Below, in pieces: positions 40,924 to 49,694 of a stretch of 64,000 bases of DNA. Position 1 is the stretch's first letter. Every line of letters begins with the position of its first letter. Location: NCBI RefSeq assembly GCF_963422335.1, contig NZ_OY729424.1, positions 1,302,001 to 1,366,000 on the forward strand, given 5' to 3'. The DNA comes from an uncultured Roseateles sp. (GTDB lineage Bacteria > Pseudomonadota > Gammaproteobacteria > Burkholderiales > Burkholderiaceae_C). The position numbers and the translations under genes were made by a program. The notes beneath the pieces are model-generated. The model saw only the letters and a program-made list of their open reading frames with translations, had not been told where the DNA came from and made no database searches.

Positions 40924-43064
40924 TGGCGCTGCGCCTGCCGAAACTGCTGCTGGGTCTGCCGTCCTACGGCATCAACGGCATCGCCGTGGCGCTGGGCATC
41001 GCGCTGATACAGATCGTCATCGGCGCCAGCTTCGGCACCGTCGCGGCGCTGACGGCGGCCACCGGCGCCATCCTCGGCAGCCTGGCCGATGTGCCGCTGG
41101 CGCCCAGGCGCACCCGCCGCCGCGTGCTCACCGCCGCGCTGCTGGGCTGCGGGGTCAGCCTGCTGGTGAGCCTGCTCAAGCCCTGGCCGATGGCGCTGGG
41201 CGCAGCCACCGTGCTGCTCAGCTTCGCGGCCAGCATGACCCTGGTCTGGGGCGTGCGGGCCGGGCCTATCTCCTTCGTGCCGATACTGGCCCTGGTGTTC
41301 ACCATGGCCACGCCGCCGAGCAGCGGGCTGCAGCCCCTGCTGGTGCACGGGGGCTGGACGTTGCTGGGCGCTGTCCTCTACCTGGCCTGGGCCTCCTGCA
41401 CCTCGACCCTGCTGCAGCCGCGGCTGCGCACGCTGGCGCTGGCCGCCGCGCTGGAGGCCACCGCCGATCTGCTGCGCTCGCGTGGCGAATTGCTGGCCGC
41501 CGACGACCCCGAGGGCCCGGCCGCCAGGCCGCTGCAGGACTGGATCAAGCGCCAGATGGTGCTGGACGAGCGCCTGCAGGCAGCTCGCGATCTGCTGTTC
41601 GCCGCGCCCGAGCCGACGCTGCCGCAGCGCCAGATCGCGATGCTGCTGCTGGCCATCGACCTGCGCGACACCCTGCTGGCCAGCGAGCTGGACCTGGAGC
41701 TGCTGGGCCGTGATGCGGCGGCTCATCGTCTGCGCCAGGCGCTGGCTGCCGCCGTGGCCGAAATGGCGATGGTGCTGGACGGCGTCGCCCGTGCCGTGCG
41801 TCTGCAGCAAACCGAGGCACCGGCGCTGAGCGGGGCGGCCGACACGTTGCGGCAGCTGGTGAGCACCGGCCTGTTTGACCATGGTGACCGGCGCGAACGG
41901 CTGGCCACCCTGTCGCTGAACCGGGCCGGCCATATGCGCGACGACCTGGCGCGCATCCAGGCCGCGCTGCGCGGCGAGCCGGTGCCGCTGCCGCTGTCCC
42001 ATGCCGAGCTGCAGCTGTTCGTCTCGCCCGAGGGCTGGCCGCTGCAGGCGGTCCGTGCCCACCTGAGCCTGGCCTCGCCGGTGCTGCGCCACGCGCTGCG
42101 CATGGCGCTGGCGCTGGGTTGCGCCTACTTCATCGCGCTGGCCCTGCCCTGGGCTTCACACCCGCACTGGCTGGTGCTGAGCGTGGCCGTGGTGCTGCGC
42201 GGCAATCTGGAGCAGACCCTCGCCCGGCGCGATGCCCGTGTGGCAGGCACGATGCTGGGCTGCGTGTTGGTGCTGGGCCTGTCGCTGCTGGGTGCGCCCT
42301 GGTTGTCGACCCTGATCTTCCTGCTGGCGGTCGGCATCGCCCATGCGTTCGTGACCCGGCGCTACCTGGTCACGGCCACCGCGGCCACCGTGATGGCGCT
42401 GCTGCAGGCCCATCTGGCCCATCCGGCCGGTGGCTTCGGCATTGGTGAGCGGCTGGCCGACACCGTGCTGGGCGCGCTGCTGGCCTGGGGCTTCAGCTAT
42501 GTGCTGCCCTGGTGGGAGCGGCGCAGCCTGAAGAACCTGCTGGCGCGGGTGCTGCGCAGCCTCGGTGCGCTGGCCCGCGAATCGTTGCGCTGGCCCGAGG
42601 GCGAGGCGCCCGACCTGCAGCTGCGCCTGGCGCGTCGTGAGGTCTTCGACGCGATGGGCGTGATCGCCACCAGTGCGCAGCGCACCCGGGCCGAGCCCGA
42701 ACGCGTGCGGCTGCCGCTGTTCTCGCTGGCTGCGCTGCTGGTCCAGGCCCATGTGCTGCTGGCCCAGCTGGCAGCGCTGCGTACCCTGCTCAAGCGCCGG
42801 CGGGACGAACTCGACGCCACCCAAACCCAGGCCGCGCTGCAGGCGGCCGCCGCCCAGCTGGCTCATCTGCTGGCCGCACCCAGCAGCGCCAGCAACGAGG
42901 AGTTGGCCACTCTGGCCGGCAGCGAGGCGCCCTTGCTGAGCCTGAGCGAGGACGATGCCTCGCTGATGCCCTGGCTGCACCGCCGTCTGGCGATGATCAC
43001 CCGCGCCGCGGCACGGGTCACGCAGGCCGCGCGGGCACTGAAGGATCAGGCCGGCGGCTCGTAG
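40923..43064 (+). CDS. FUSC family inner-membrane protein
   Basis: A 713-residue membrane protein with the FUSC layout: six hydrophobic segments at about 10-150 (SYGINGIAVALGIALIQIVIG..., WGVRAGPISFVPILALVFTM), a long soluble helical region, a second membrane block at about 385-530 (HALRMALALGCAYFIALALPWASHPHWLVLSVAVVLRGNLEQTLARRDARVAGTMLGC) and a helical tail. The second block with its LEQTxxRRxxRVxGT motif is typical of AaeB/YccS-like proteins, some of which export aromatic acids. Start ATG 40923 overlaps the TPR stop. Export of an amidase product is an attractive but unproven idea. Confidence 0.88.
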   Translation: MALRLPKLLLGLPSYGINGIAVALGIALIQIVIGASFGTVAALTAATGAILGSLADVPLAPRRTRRRVLTAALLGCGVSLLVSLLKPWPMALGAATVLLSFAASMTLVWGVRAGPISFVPILALVFTMATPPSSGLQPLLVHGGWTLLGAVLYLAWASCTSTLLQPRLRTLALAAALEATADLLRSRGELLAADDPEGPAARPLQDWIKRQMVLDERLQAARDLLFAAPEPTLPQRQIAMLLLAIDLRDTLLASELDLELLGRDAAAHRLRQALAAAVAEMAMVLDGVARAVRLQQTEAPALSGAADTLRQLVSTGLFDHGDRRERLATLSLNRAGHMRDDLARIQAALRGEPVPLPLSHAELQLFVSPEGWPLQAVRAHLSLASPVLRHALRMALALGCAYFIALALPWASHPHWLVLSVAVVLRGNLEQTLARRDARVAGTMLGCVLVLGLSLLGAPWLSTLIFLLAVGIAHAFVTRRYLVTATAATVMALLQAHLAHPAGGFGIGERLADTVLGALLAWGFSYVLPWWERRSLKNLLARVLRSLGALARESLRWPEGEAPDLQLRLARREVFDAMGVIATSAQRTRAEPERVRLPLFSLAALLVQAHVLLAQLAALRTLLKRRRDELDATQTQAALQAAAAQLAHLLAAPSSASNEELATLAGSEAPLLSLSEDDASLMPWLHRRLAMITRAAARVTQAARALKDQAGGS

Positions 43065-43067
43065 CCC

Positions 43068-43700
43068 TCAGTGCGTCATCAGCAGGTCGGCCACATGCGC
43101 GTCGTCGGCCCAGCTGACGATCTCCAATCCGCCCTCGCTGACGCGCACCCGGTTGAGCCCGGCGTTCGGTATCGCGCACTCGCGCGGGCCATGCAGTGAC
43201 AGGCCCAGGGCGGTGCGATAGACCATGTCCAGCACGCCGCCATGGGTGACCACGGCCAGGGTGCGGCCGGCGTGGGCCGCGCTCAGTGCCTGCAGCGCCT
43301 CATTTACCCGCGCATGGAAGCGCCGCCGGCTCTCGGCGCCACCGGGCAGCTCGTAGTCGGGGTCGTGCTGCGCCCACAGGGCGAACTCCGCCGGGTGGCG
43401 CTGGCGGATGTCGTCGAAGGTCAGGCCCTCCAGCAGGCCGAAGGCCTGTTCGCGCCAGCCGGCGCTGTAGCTGGGCGCGAGGCCCAGCGCGGCCGCGGCC
43501 GGGGCGGCGGTCTGGCGCGTGCGCATCAGGTCGCTGCAGACCATCGCATCGACACGCTCCTGTGCCAGGCGCCCGGCCATGCGCTCGGCCTGGGCCAGGC
43601 CGTTGGCATTCAAGGGCACATCGATCTGGCCCTGGAAGCACTGGCGGCGGTTCCAGTCGGTCTCGCCGTGGCGTATCAGTATCAGCTCGGTCAGATCCAT
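43068..43700 (-). CDS. Histidine phosphatase family protein (phosphoglycerate-mutase-like)
   Basis: A 210-residue enzyme with the RHG motif LILIRHGETDWNRRQCFQGQIDVPLNANGLAQAERMAGRL at the start, the second catalytic His in VVTHGGVLDMVY, and the expected acidic residue region GLLEGLTFDDIRQ. It may be a broad phosphatase or CobC/GpmB-like enzyme; the substrate is not evident. ATG 43700 begins just before the RHG strand; a longer open frame upstream lies over the GST gene and is not credible. It overlaps the GST stop by ten bases, so the two form a leftward pair. Confidence 0.9.
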   Translation of the reverse strand: MDLTELILIRHGETDWNRRQCFQGQIDVPLNANGLAQAERMAGRLAQERVDAMVCSDLMRTRQTAAPAAAALGLAPSYSAGWREQAFGLLEGLTFDDIRQRHPAEFALWAQHDPDYELPGGAESRRRFHARVNEALQALSAAHAGRTLAVVTHGGVLDMVYRTALGLSLHGPRECAIPNAGLNRVRVSEGGLEIVSWADDAHVADLLMTH

Positions 43701-44338
43701 GGCTGCGGCAGCTGCTCCACGGCCAGCATTTCCTTGACGGCCGGGCGCTCCAGCAGGCGCTGCAGATAGGGGCCGATGTAGGCAAAGCTGCGGGCCGGGC
43801 GGGCCATATTGCGCGTCCAGCGGCACAGCATCAACGCGTAGGCGTCGGCCAGCGAGTAGTCGGCGCCGAGCAGCCAGGGGCCGCCGGCGCTGGCCAGCTG
43901 CGCGTCAAGCTGTTCCAGCAACGAGGCCACCTTGAGCTCGGCCTGGGCCTTGACCTGGGCCGCGCCCTCGGTGTTGCCGGCGTCCACCGCGCGCTCCGGG
44001 TAGAAGTAGCCGAGCAGGGTGGCCTGCAAGGTGTTGGTCATCCAGATCAGCCATTTGTACAGCTGAGCGCGCTCGGGCGTGCCGACGGCGGGGGCCAGGC
44101 GGGCCTCGGGATGGAGGTCGGCCAAGTGCAGGCAGATGGCGGCGCACTCGTACAGCACCAGATCGCCATCAACCAGCACCGGGATCAGGCCGTTGGGGTT
44201 GAGCCTCAGATAGTCGGCCGATTTGTGCTCGTCCTGGTCCTTGTTCACCAGGCGCAGCTCGAACGGCGCACCGATCTCGCGCAGCAGCGCATGGGGCGCC
44301 ATGCTGGCGTTGCTGGGGTAGTAGAAGAGTTGAATCAT
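43691..44338 (-). CDS. Glutathione S-transferase
   Basis: A 215-residue GST: MIQLFYYPSNASMAPHALLREIGAPFELRLVNKDQDEHKSADYLRLNPNGLIPVLVDGDLVLYECAAICLHLADLHP gives the thioredoxin-like domain with glutathione-binding P-V and E-C (ES-like) residues; WLLGADYSLADAYALMLCRW is the helical-domain N-cap. The active residue is probably Ser10 or Asn11 by position. ATG 44338 is used because homology begins there. It precedes and overlaps the histidine phosphatase gene. Confidence 0.9.
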   Translation of the reverse strand: MIQLFYYPSNASMAPHALLREIGAPFELRLVNKDQDEHKSADYLRLNPNGLIPVLVDGDLVLYECAAICLHLADLHPEARLAPAVGTPERAQLYKWLIWMTNTLQATLLGYFYPERAVDAGNTEGAAQVKAQAELKVASLLEQLDAQLASAGGPWLLGADYSLADAYALMLCRWTRNMARPARSFAYIGPYLQRLLERPAVKEMLAVEQLPQPWI

Positions 44339-44474
44339 GGCGTGGGGGTGGTTTGAGGCACAGCCGCCATCATCGCCCAAGTCGGGCCATGGTCTGTTCG
44401 GACTGCGCGCGCGCCGGGCCTGTCATGCGGCCTGCCTAGGCTTGCACCATCAATCACATCGGGGAGTCCGCAGC

Positions 44475-45455
44475 ATGACCATCACCACACGCCCATCAAG
44501 CTCCTGGGTCGCCGCGCTGGCCCTGGCCGCCGGCCTGCTGGCCAGCCCGGCCCAGGCCGCGGAGCAATGGCACTTGGTCGGCAGCGACAGCTTTACCGTG
44601 CCCACCGCCCTGTACCGCTCCCAGGGGCTGACGACCGACGGCCAGCAATGGTATTTCTCCTGGCAGTACGGCCTGGAGCGTGCCGCGCTGAACGATTTCA
44701 CCAGCCTGCAGCGCAATTCGAACCTGAACCTGTCCAACGGCAAGCTGACGCCCGGCATCCCGCTGGAGCTGATCGCCGGTTTCGGTGCGAGCCATATCGG
44801 TGACATCGACACCTACGGCGGCAAGATCTACGCGCCGATCGAGGACGGCAACAAGCGCGCCGACGGCAGCCGCTACCTGAATCCGCTGATCGGCGTGTTC
44901 AATGCCAGCGACCTCAGCTACACCGGCAGCTTCTACAAGCTCTCGCACGACGACCTGCATGCCGGCGTGCCCTGGGTGGCCGTCGATGGCGCCAAGGGCC
45001 TGGCCTACACGGCCGAGTGGGATGACACGGTACGCATCAATATCCACAAGCTCGGCGACTTCTCCAGTCAGGGCTATCTGGCGCTGGACCGGCCGCTGGA
45101 CCGCATCCAGGGCGCCAAAGTCTGGAACGGCGGCCTGTACGCCTCCACCGACGATGCCAACAAGACCGTCTACCGCATCGATCTGGCCACCGGCCATGTG
45201 GACGAGCTGTTCCGCGAGGACTTCGGCGTGCCGGCCGGCACCAAGATCGAGGTCGAGGGCCTGAGCTTTCTGCAGACCGCCGACAAGGGCAGCCTGCATG
45301 TGCTGCGCATCGTCGGCGATGCCAGCAACCTCGCCGATCCGCTGTTGCATGTCGCGCTGGACCATTACGCGCTGGCGCCGGTGCCCGAACCCGCCAGCCT
45401 GGGCCTGATGCTGGCCGGCCTGGGCCTGCTGCTGGGCTTCGCCCGCCGCCGCTGA
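44475..45455 (+). CDS. PEP-CTERM sorting domain-containing exported protein
   Basis: A 326-residue secreted protein. The Sec signal is ALALAAGLLASPAQA; the C-terminus carries the exosortase signal VPEPASLGLMLAGLG followed by a hydrophobic stretch and FARRR, a textbook PEP-CTERM tripartite tail. The body has repeated beta-rich WYFSWQYGLERA, HIGDIDTYGGKIYAPIEDGN, GGLYASTDDANKTVYRIDLATG segments suggesting a beta-propeller. ATG 44475 follows GGGGAG at eight bases. Processing would need an exosortase (EpsH/XrtA) encoded elsewhere. Its role, perhaps in the exopolysaccharide matrix, is inferred only from the sorting signal. Confidence 0.92.
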   Translation: MTITTRPSSSWVAALALAAGLLASPAQAAEQWHLVGSDSFTVPTALYRSQGLTTDGQQWYFSWQYGLERAALNDFTSLQRNSNLNLSNGKLTPGIPLELIAGFGASHIGDIDTYGGKIYAPIEDGNKRADGSRYLNPLIGVFNASDLSYTGSFYKLSHDDLHAGVPWVAVDGAKGLAYTAEWDDTVRINIHKLGDFSSQGYLALDRPLDRIQGAKVWNGGLYASTDDANKTVYRIDLATGHVDELFREDFGVPAGTKIEVEGLSFLQTADKGSLHVLRIVGDASNLADPLLHVALDHYALAPVPEPASLGLMLAGLGLLLGFARRR

Positions 45456-45482
45456 AGCAGCGCGGGCCGGCCCAGGGGCTGG

Positions 45483-45537
45483 CCCTATAGGGTGATGCGG
45501 GCTCCTGTGTTGGAATCGGGCCAACGGGAGCCCGCAT
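45483..45537 (+). promoter_or_regulatory. Palindromic promoter-like element and hairpin covering the acylase start codon
   Basis: CCCTATAGGG (45483-45492) is a perfect palindrome containing a -10-like TATAGG. Directly after it, ATGCGGGCTCC (45495-45505) is the exact reverse complement of GGAGCCCGCAT (45527-45537), which holds the ribosome site and AT of the next gene's ATG (45536). An inner stem GTTGG/CCAAC (45509-45513, 45521-45525) closes on the loop AATCGGG. The fold would hide the start. A T-run at 45543-45547 also allows an attenuator or terminator reading. Confidence 0.6.
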
Positions 45538-47956
45538 GAAACTTTTTCTGAAGCGTCTGGTCCAGACCCTGCTGGCCCTGGTCCTGCTCATTGCCATGGG
45601 CCTGGCCTGGTATGTCTACAGCAAGCAGCCACAGCGCTCGGGTCAGGTCTTGATCGCCGGGCTGACGGCGCCGGTGACGGTGCGCTATGACGAGCTGGGT
45701 GTGCCCCACATCGAGGCCGGCAACGAGATCGACCTGTACCGCGCCCTGGGCTATGTGCATGCCCAGGACCGGCTGTTCCAGATGGAGATGCTGCGCCGCC
45801 TGGCCCGCGGCGAGCTGGCCGAGGTGCTGGGCCCCAAGCTCGTGCCCACCGACAGGCTGTTCCGTGCGCTGGGCATACGCGTGCACGCCGATGCCTATGC
45901 GGCGCGCTGGATCAAGGACAAGTCCGGCACGCCGGCGATGCAGACTCTGCAAGCCTATCTCGATGGCATCAACCAGTACCAGGACAGCCGGCCGGCGCCG
46001 CTGGAATTCCAGCTGCTGGGCATACCGAAGCGGCCGTTCACCGTGGCCGACACCATCAGCGCTGCCGGCTACATGGCCTACAGCTTTGCCGCGGCCTTCC
46101 GCACCGAACCGGTGTTGACCCAGGTGCGCGACCAGCTGGGCCCGGACTACCTGAAGATCTTCGACCTCGACTGGAAGCCCGACGGGGCGATCCGCAAAGG
46201 CTTGCAGAACGAGCAGCAGACCGCCGGACTGCAGAGCGGCGATTGGCAAGACCTGGCCCGTGTGGCGCGGCTCAGCGCGGAGGCGCTGGAGGCCGCCGGC
46301 TTGCCGGCCTACGAGGGCAGCAACGCCTGGGTGGTGGCGGGAGCGCGCACGGCCAGCGGCAAGCCCTTGCTGGCCGGCGATCCGCATATCGGCTTCTCTG
46401 CGCCGGCGGTCTGGTTCGAGGCCCATCTGAAGGCGCCGGGCTTCGAGCTCTACGGCCACTTCCAGGCCCTGAATGCGATGGCGGCGCTGGGCCACAACCA
46501 GCAGTTCGGCTGGAGCCTGACGATGTTCCAGAATGATGATCTGGACCTGATCGTCGAGAAGGTCAATCCGGCCAATCCGCAGCAGGTGATGTTCCAGGGC
46601 CAGTGGGTGGACCTGGAGACGCGTGAGGAAACCTTGAAGGTCAAGGGCGCCGAGCCGATCAAGCTGCAGCTGCGCCGCTCCAGGCACGGCCCCATCATCA
46701 ACGACGCGCTGGACAGCACGGCCGGCAAGGCGCCGATCGCCATGTGGTGGGCCTATCTGGAAACCGAGAACCCCTTGCTGGAGGCCTTTTACGAGCTCAA
46801 CCGGGCGGCCACGCTGGACAAGGCACGCGCTGCCGCCAGCAAGATCCACGCACCCGGCCTGAACGTGGTCTGGGCCAACGCCAAGGGCGACATTGCCTGG
46901 TGGGCGGCGGCCAGCTTGCCCATGCGCCCCGAGGGTGTGAACCCGACCTTTCTGCTGGACGGCAGCACCGCCGAGGCCGACAAGCTGGGCTTCCAGCCCT
47001 TCAGCAGCAACCCGCAGGAGGAGAACCCGGCACGCGGCTACATCGTCTCGGCCAACCACCAGCCCGCGGCAACGGCGCCCATCCCCGGCTACTACAACCT
47101 GTGGGACCGCGCCCAGCGCCTGGACGAGCTGCTGCGCAGCCCCTCGACGCCCTGGACGATGGAGAACAGCAAGGCCTTGCAGCTCGACGTGCAGATCAGC
47201 TACGGTCCGCGCACCCTGGCGCCGCTGCTGCCGCTGTTGCGCCAGGTGGTGACCGAGCCCGCCGAGCAGGCCCTGCTGGAGCAGTTGGTCGGCTGGAAGG
47301 GCGCCTATGACAAGGAGGCCGTGGCGCCCACGCTGTTCTCCCAGCTGCTGTTCGATCTGGCCCGCGAGGCAATGAGCGATGAGCTGGGCGAGGCGGCATT
47401 CAACAATCTGCGCCGTACCCGTGCGCTCGATCATGCGTTGCCGCGGCTGATGGCCGATGCCGCCTCCCCCTGGTGGGACAAGCGCGGCACACCGGCAGTG
47501 GAAACGCGGGAGGACATCGTCAAGCTCGCCTGGGCCGCCAGCCTGGCCCATCTGCGCCAGACGCTGGGACCGGACAGCGCAGCCTGGACCTGGGGCAGGG
47601 CCCACACCCTGACGCACAAGCACCCGCTGGGCCAGCAGCCGCCGCTGGACAAGCTGTTCGATGTCGGTCCCTTCGCCATGCCCGGCGGCCGCGAGACGCC
47701 GAACAACCAGTCCAGCGCCGTCGGCCCGGCGCCCTGGGCGGTCAGCAACGGCCCGTCCACCCGGCGGTTGATCGACTTTGCCGACCCCGGCCAGGCCCTG
47801 GGCATCAACCCGGTGGGCCAGAGCGGCGTCTGGCCGGACCGGCATTACGCCGATCAGGCCGAAGCCTATGCCCAGGGCCGTTACCGGCCCCAGCATCTGG
47901 GCGAGCGCGATGTCGCCACCCATGCCAAGAGCACGCTGATACTGCGCCCGAAATAA
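45536..47956 (+). CDS. Penicillin acylase family protein (Ntn hydrolase), membrane-anchored
   Basis: An 806-residue precursor. An N-terminal uncleaved or cleaved anchor (LVQTLLALVLLIAMGLAWYVY) leads to the alpha part (VTVRYDELGVPHIEAGNEIDLYRALGYVHAQDRLFQMEMLRRLARGELAEVLG). Autocleavage is expected before Ser262 in EGSNAWVV, the new N-terminal nucleophile of the beta chain; HGPII and the Asn/Arg residues of the class follow. The family hydrolyses amides such as penicillins, acyl-homoserine lactones or other N-acyl compounds; which one cannot be read off. It is periplasmic. The start lies in a strong hairpin, so translation is probably controlled. A GNAT gene follows 33 bases later. Confidence 0.92.
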   Translation: MKLFLKRLVQTLLALVLLIAMGLAWYVYSKQPQRSGQVLIAGLTAPVTVRYDELGVPHIEAGNEIDLYRALGYVHAQDRLFQMEMLRRLARGELAEVLGPKLVPTDRLFRALGIRVHADAYAARWIKDKSGTPAMQTLQAYLDGINQYQDSRPAPLEFQLLGIPKRPFTVADTISAAGYMAYSFAAAFRTEPVLTQVRDQLGPDYLKIFDLDWKPDGAIRKGLQNEQQTAGLQSGDWQDLARVARLSAEALEAAGLPAYEGSNAWVVAGARTASGKPLLAGDPHIGFSAPAVWFEAHLKAPGFELYGHFQALNAMAALGHNQQFGWSLTMFQNDDLDLIVEKVNPANPQQVMFQGQWVDLETREETLKVKGAEPIKLQLRRSRHGPIINDALDSTAGKAPIAMWWAYLETENPLLEAFYELNRAATLDKARAAASKIHAPGLNVVWANAKGDIAWWAAASLPMRPEGVNPTFLLDGSTAEADKLGFQPFSSNPQEENPARGYIVSANHQPAATAPIPGYYNLWDRAQRLDELLRSPSTPWTMENSKALQLDVQISYGPRTLAPLLPLLRQVVTEPAEQALLEQLVGWKGAYDKEAVAPTLFSQLLFDLAREAMSDELGEAAFNNLRRTRALDHALPRLMADAASPWWDKRGTPAVETREDIVKLAWAASLAHLRQTLGPDSAAWTWGRAHTLTHKHPLGQQPPLDKLFDVGPFAMPGGRETPNNQSSAVGPAPWAVSNGPSTRRLIDFADPGQALGINPVGQSGVWPDRHYADQAEAYAQGRYRPQHLGERDVATHAKSTLILRPK

Positions 47957-47989
47957 GAACTTTGCGGGACATACCCGAGCCGAACAACC

Positions 47990-48502
47990 ATGATCGTGAG
48001 CCAAACCGAGCGCCTGACGGTGCGCCTGCTGGAGCGCGGCGATGCCGCCTTCATGCTGCAGCTGGTCAACGAACCGGCCTTCATCCAGAACATCGGCGAC
48101 CGCGAGGTGCGCGACCTCGCCCAGGCCCAGGCCTATACCGAACGCAGCGGGCCGCTCAGCTACGAGCGCCTTGGCTTCGGCATGTACCTGGTGGCGCTGA
48201 AATCCAGCGGTGAGCGCCTGGGCATTTGCGGCCTGATCAGCCGCGAGGGCCTGAGCGATGTGGACATCGGCTATGCCTTCCTGCAAGCGCATTGGGGCCA
48301 GGGCTATGCGCTGGAGGCGGCCCGGGCCGTGCTGGGACATGCCCACCGCGCACTGGGGCTCAGACGGGTGCTGGCGATCACGGCGCCGGAGAACCAGCCG
48401 TCGGTGCGCCTGCTTGAGCAGCTGGGCATGCAGGAGCAGGGGCTGGTGGACCTGCCCAAGTCGGGTGGTATCAGCCGGCTGTTCGTCTCGGAGGCAGACT
48501 GA
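47990..48502 (+). CDS. GNAT family N-acetyltransferase (RimJ-like)
   Basis: A 170-residue acetyltransferase: SQTERLTVRLLERGDAAFMLQLVNEPAFIQNIGDR at the N-terminus, then IGYAFLQAHWGQGYALEAARAVLGHAHRALGLRRVLAITAPENQPSVRLLEQLGMQ, with the acetyl-CoA Q/R-x-x-G-x-A loop read as HWGQGYALEA. This is the RimJ/RimL-type acetyltransferase_3 group. ATG 47990 lacks a strong ribosome site. It could acetylate a protein N-terminus or a small amine. It abuts the convergent XdhC gene with no spacer. Confidence 0.9.
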   Translation: MIVSQTERLTVRLLERGDAAFMLQLVNEPAFIQNIGDREVRDLAQAQAYTERSGPLSYERLGFGMYLVALKSSGERLGICGLISREGLSDVDIGYAFLQAHWGQGYALEAARAVLGHAHRALGLRRVLAITAPENQPSVRLLEQLGMQEQGLVDLPKSGGISRLFVSEAD

Positions 48503-49501
48503 TCAAAGGCTGCAGCCGGCCTCGGCCGTGCTGGCGGCGTCGCTGGCGCCGACCGTCACGCCGTAGCGCTCGGCCGTCAGCTGGGCCAGGATAGAGACGG
48601 CAATCTCCGGTGGCGTGCGTGCGCCCAGGCGCAGGCCCACCGGGCCATGCAGGCGGGCGAGCTCCGCCTCGCTCATGCCGAAGTGCTCGGCCAGGCGGGC
48701 CTTGCGCTTGGCCTGGTTGACACGCGAACCGATAGCGCCCACATAGAAGGCGGGGCTCTTGAGCGCTTCCATCAGCGCCAGGTCGTCCAGCTTGGGGTCA
48801 TGGGTCAGGGCGATGATGGCAGTGTGGGCATCCGGCTTGAGCTCGTTCACCACATCGTCGGGCATGCCGCGCAGCAGGCGGGCGCCGGCCACATCCCAGC
48901 CCTGGGCGTATTCCTCGCGCGGGTCGCAGATCAAGACCTGGTAGTCCAGTGCCAGCGCCATCGTCGCCAGGTAGTGGGTCAGCTGGCCGGCGCCGATGAT
49001 GAGCAGCCGCCAGTCGGGGCCGTGGGTGGTGATCAGGGTGCGCTCGCTCAAGACCAGCAACTCGGCGGCAGCCTGCGGCTCCAGCAGGGTGACCTCGCCG
49101 GTGGCCAGGTTCAGCACCCGCTGCACCCGGGCGCCGCTGGCCAGCCGGGCGAGCAGATCCCCGATATGCGAGCCGGCGTGTATGGGCTCGAGCACCAGCT
49201 CCAAGGTGCCGCCGCAGGGCAGGCCGAAGCGCGTTGCCTCCTCGGCGCCAACGCCGTAGCGCACCAGCTCAGGGTGCTTCAGCGCCAGCGCGCCCTCGCG
49301 CACGCGGGCAATCAGATCGTCCTCGATGCAGCCGCCCGACACCGAGCCAGCGATCTGGCCGTCACCGCGCACCGCCACCACCGAGCCCACCGGCCGGGGC
49401 GCCGAGCCCCAGGTGCGGGTGATCGTACCCAGCACGACGGGCTGGTCCTGTTCCTGCCACTGCGCCACCTGACGCAGCACTTGTAGATCGACGTTGTCCA
49501 T
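48503..49501 (-). CDS. xdhC: XdhC family molybdenum-cofactor maturation protein
   Basis: A 332-residue XdhC/CoxF-like protein. The N-terminal domain has LGTITRTWGSAPRPVGSVVAVRGDGQIAGSVSGGCIEDDL, the signature with the Cys that handles the sulfurated cofactor; the C-terminal Rossmann domain has LLIIGAGQLTHYLATMALALDYQVLICDPR and VGAIGSRVNQAKRKARL. Such proteins bind, sulfurate and insert the molybdenum cofactor into xanthine- or CO-dehydrogenase-type enzymes. It is divergent from the molybdenum hydroxylase cluster starting at 49769, which it most likely serves. ATG 49501 is used because homology starts at MDNVDLQVLRQVAQW. Confidence 0.92.
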   Translation of the reverse strand: MDNVDLQVLRQVAQWQEQDQPVVLGTITRTWGSAPRPVGSVVAVRGDGQIAGSVSGGCIEDDLIARVREGALALKHPELVRYGVGAEEATRFGLPCGGTLELVLEPIHAGSHIGDLLARLASGARVQRVLNLATGEVTLLEPQAAAELLVLSERTLITTHGPDWRLLIIGAGQLTHYLATMALALDYQVLICDPREEYAQGWDVAGARLLRGMPDDVVNELKPDAHTAIIALTHDPKLDDLALMEALKSPAFYVGAIGSRVNQAKRKARLAEHFGMSEAELARLHGPVGLRLGARTPPEIAVSILAQLTAERYGVTVGASDAASTAEAGCSL

Positions 49502-49662
49502 GGCTTTGAAGTTTCGCGTGTGCTGACGGGGAATTCTGCAGACTAGGCGCAAACATGCAAGCTTGTGCGCAATGCGAAGAATGTCCCTAGTGTGACAGCC
49601 TGCTCAGGGTTCCTGGGGGCTTGCCGCGCGCAGCTTCCGGGCGTAAAAGTGATGACCGTGAA

Positions 49663-49682
49663 CGGGCGCCTTTGTGCGCCCG
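49663..49682 (+). promoter_or_regulatory. Stem-loop in the leader of the molybdenum hydroxylase cluster
   Basis: CGGGCGC (49663-49669) pairs exactly with GCGCCCG (49676-49682) around the six-base loop CTTTGT. It lies about 90 bases before coxS in the 267-base divergent gap. It could be a terminator/attenuator stem or simple secondary structure; no T-run follows. Confidence 0.4.
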
Positions 49683-49694
49683 GTTTGCGCTGTA

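Noticed and set aside
44390..44474. Sigma-54 promoter before the PEP-CTERM gene
   Set aside because: A CTTGCA resembling the -12 box exists, but no GG at the needed distance upstream.
45536..47956. Specific call as acyl-homoserine-lactone acylase or penicillin G acylase
   Set aside because: Only the general Ntn-hydrolase family features are visible; the substrate pocket cannot be judged by eye.
45485..48346. Long minus-strand open frame opposite the acylase and GNAT genes
   Set aside because: Composition is that of reverse-complement shadow sequence; the plus-strand genes have clear catalytic motifs.
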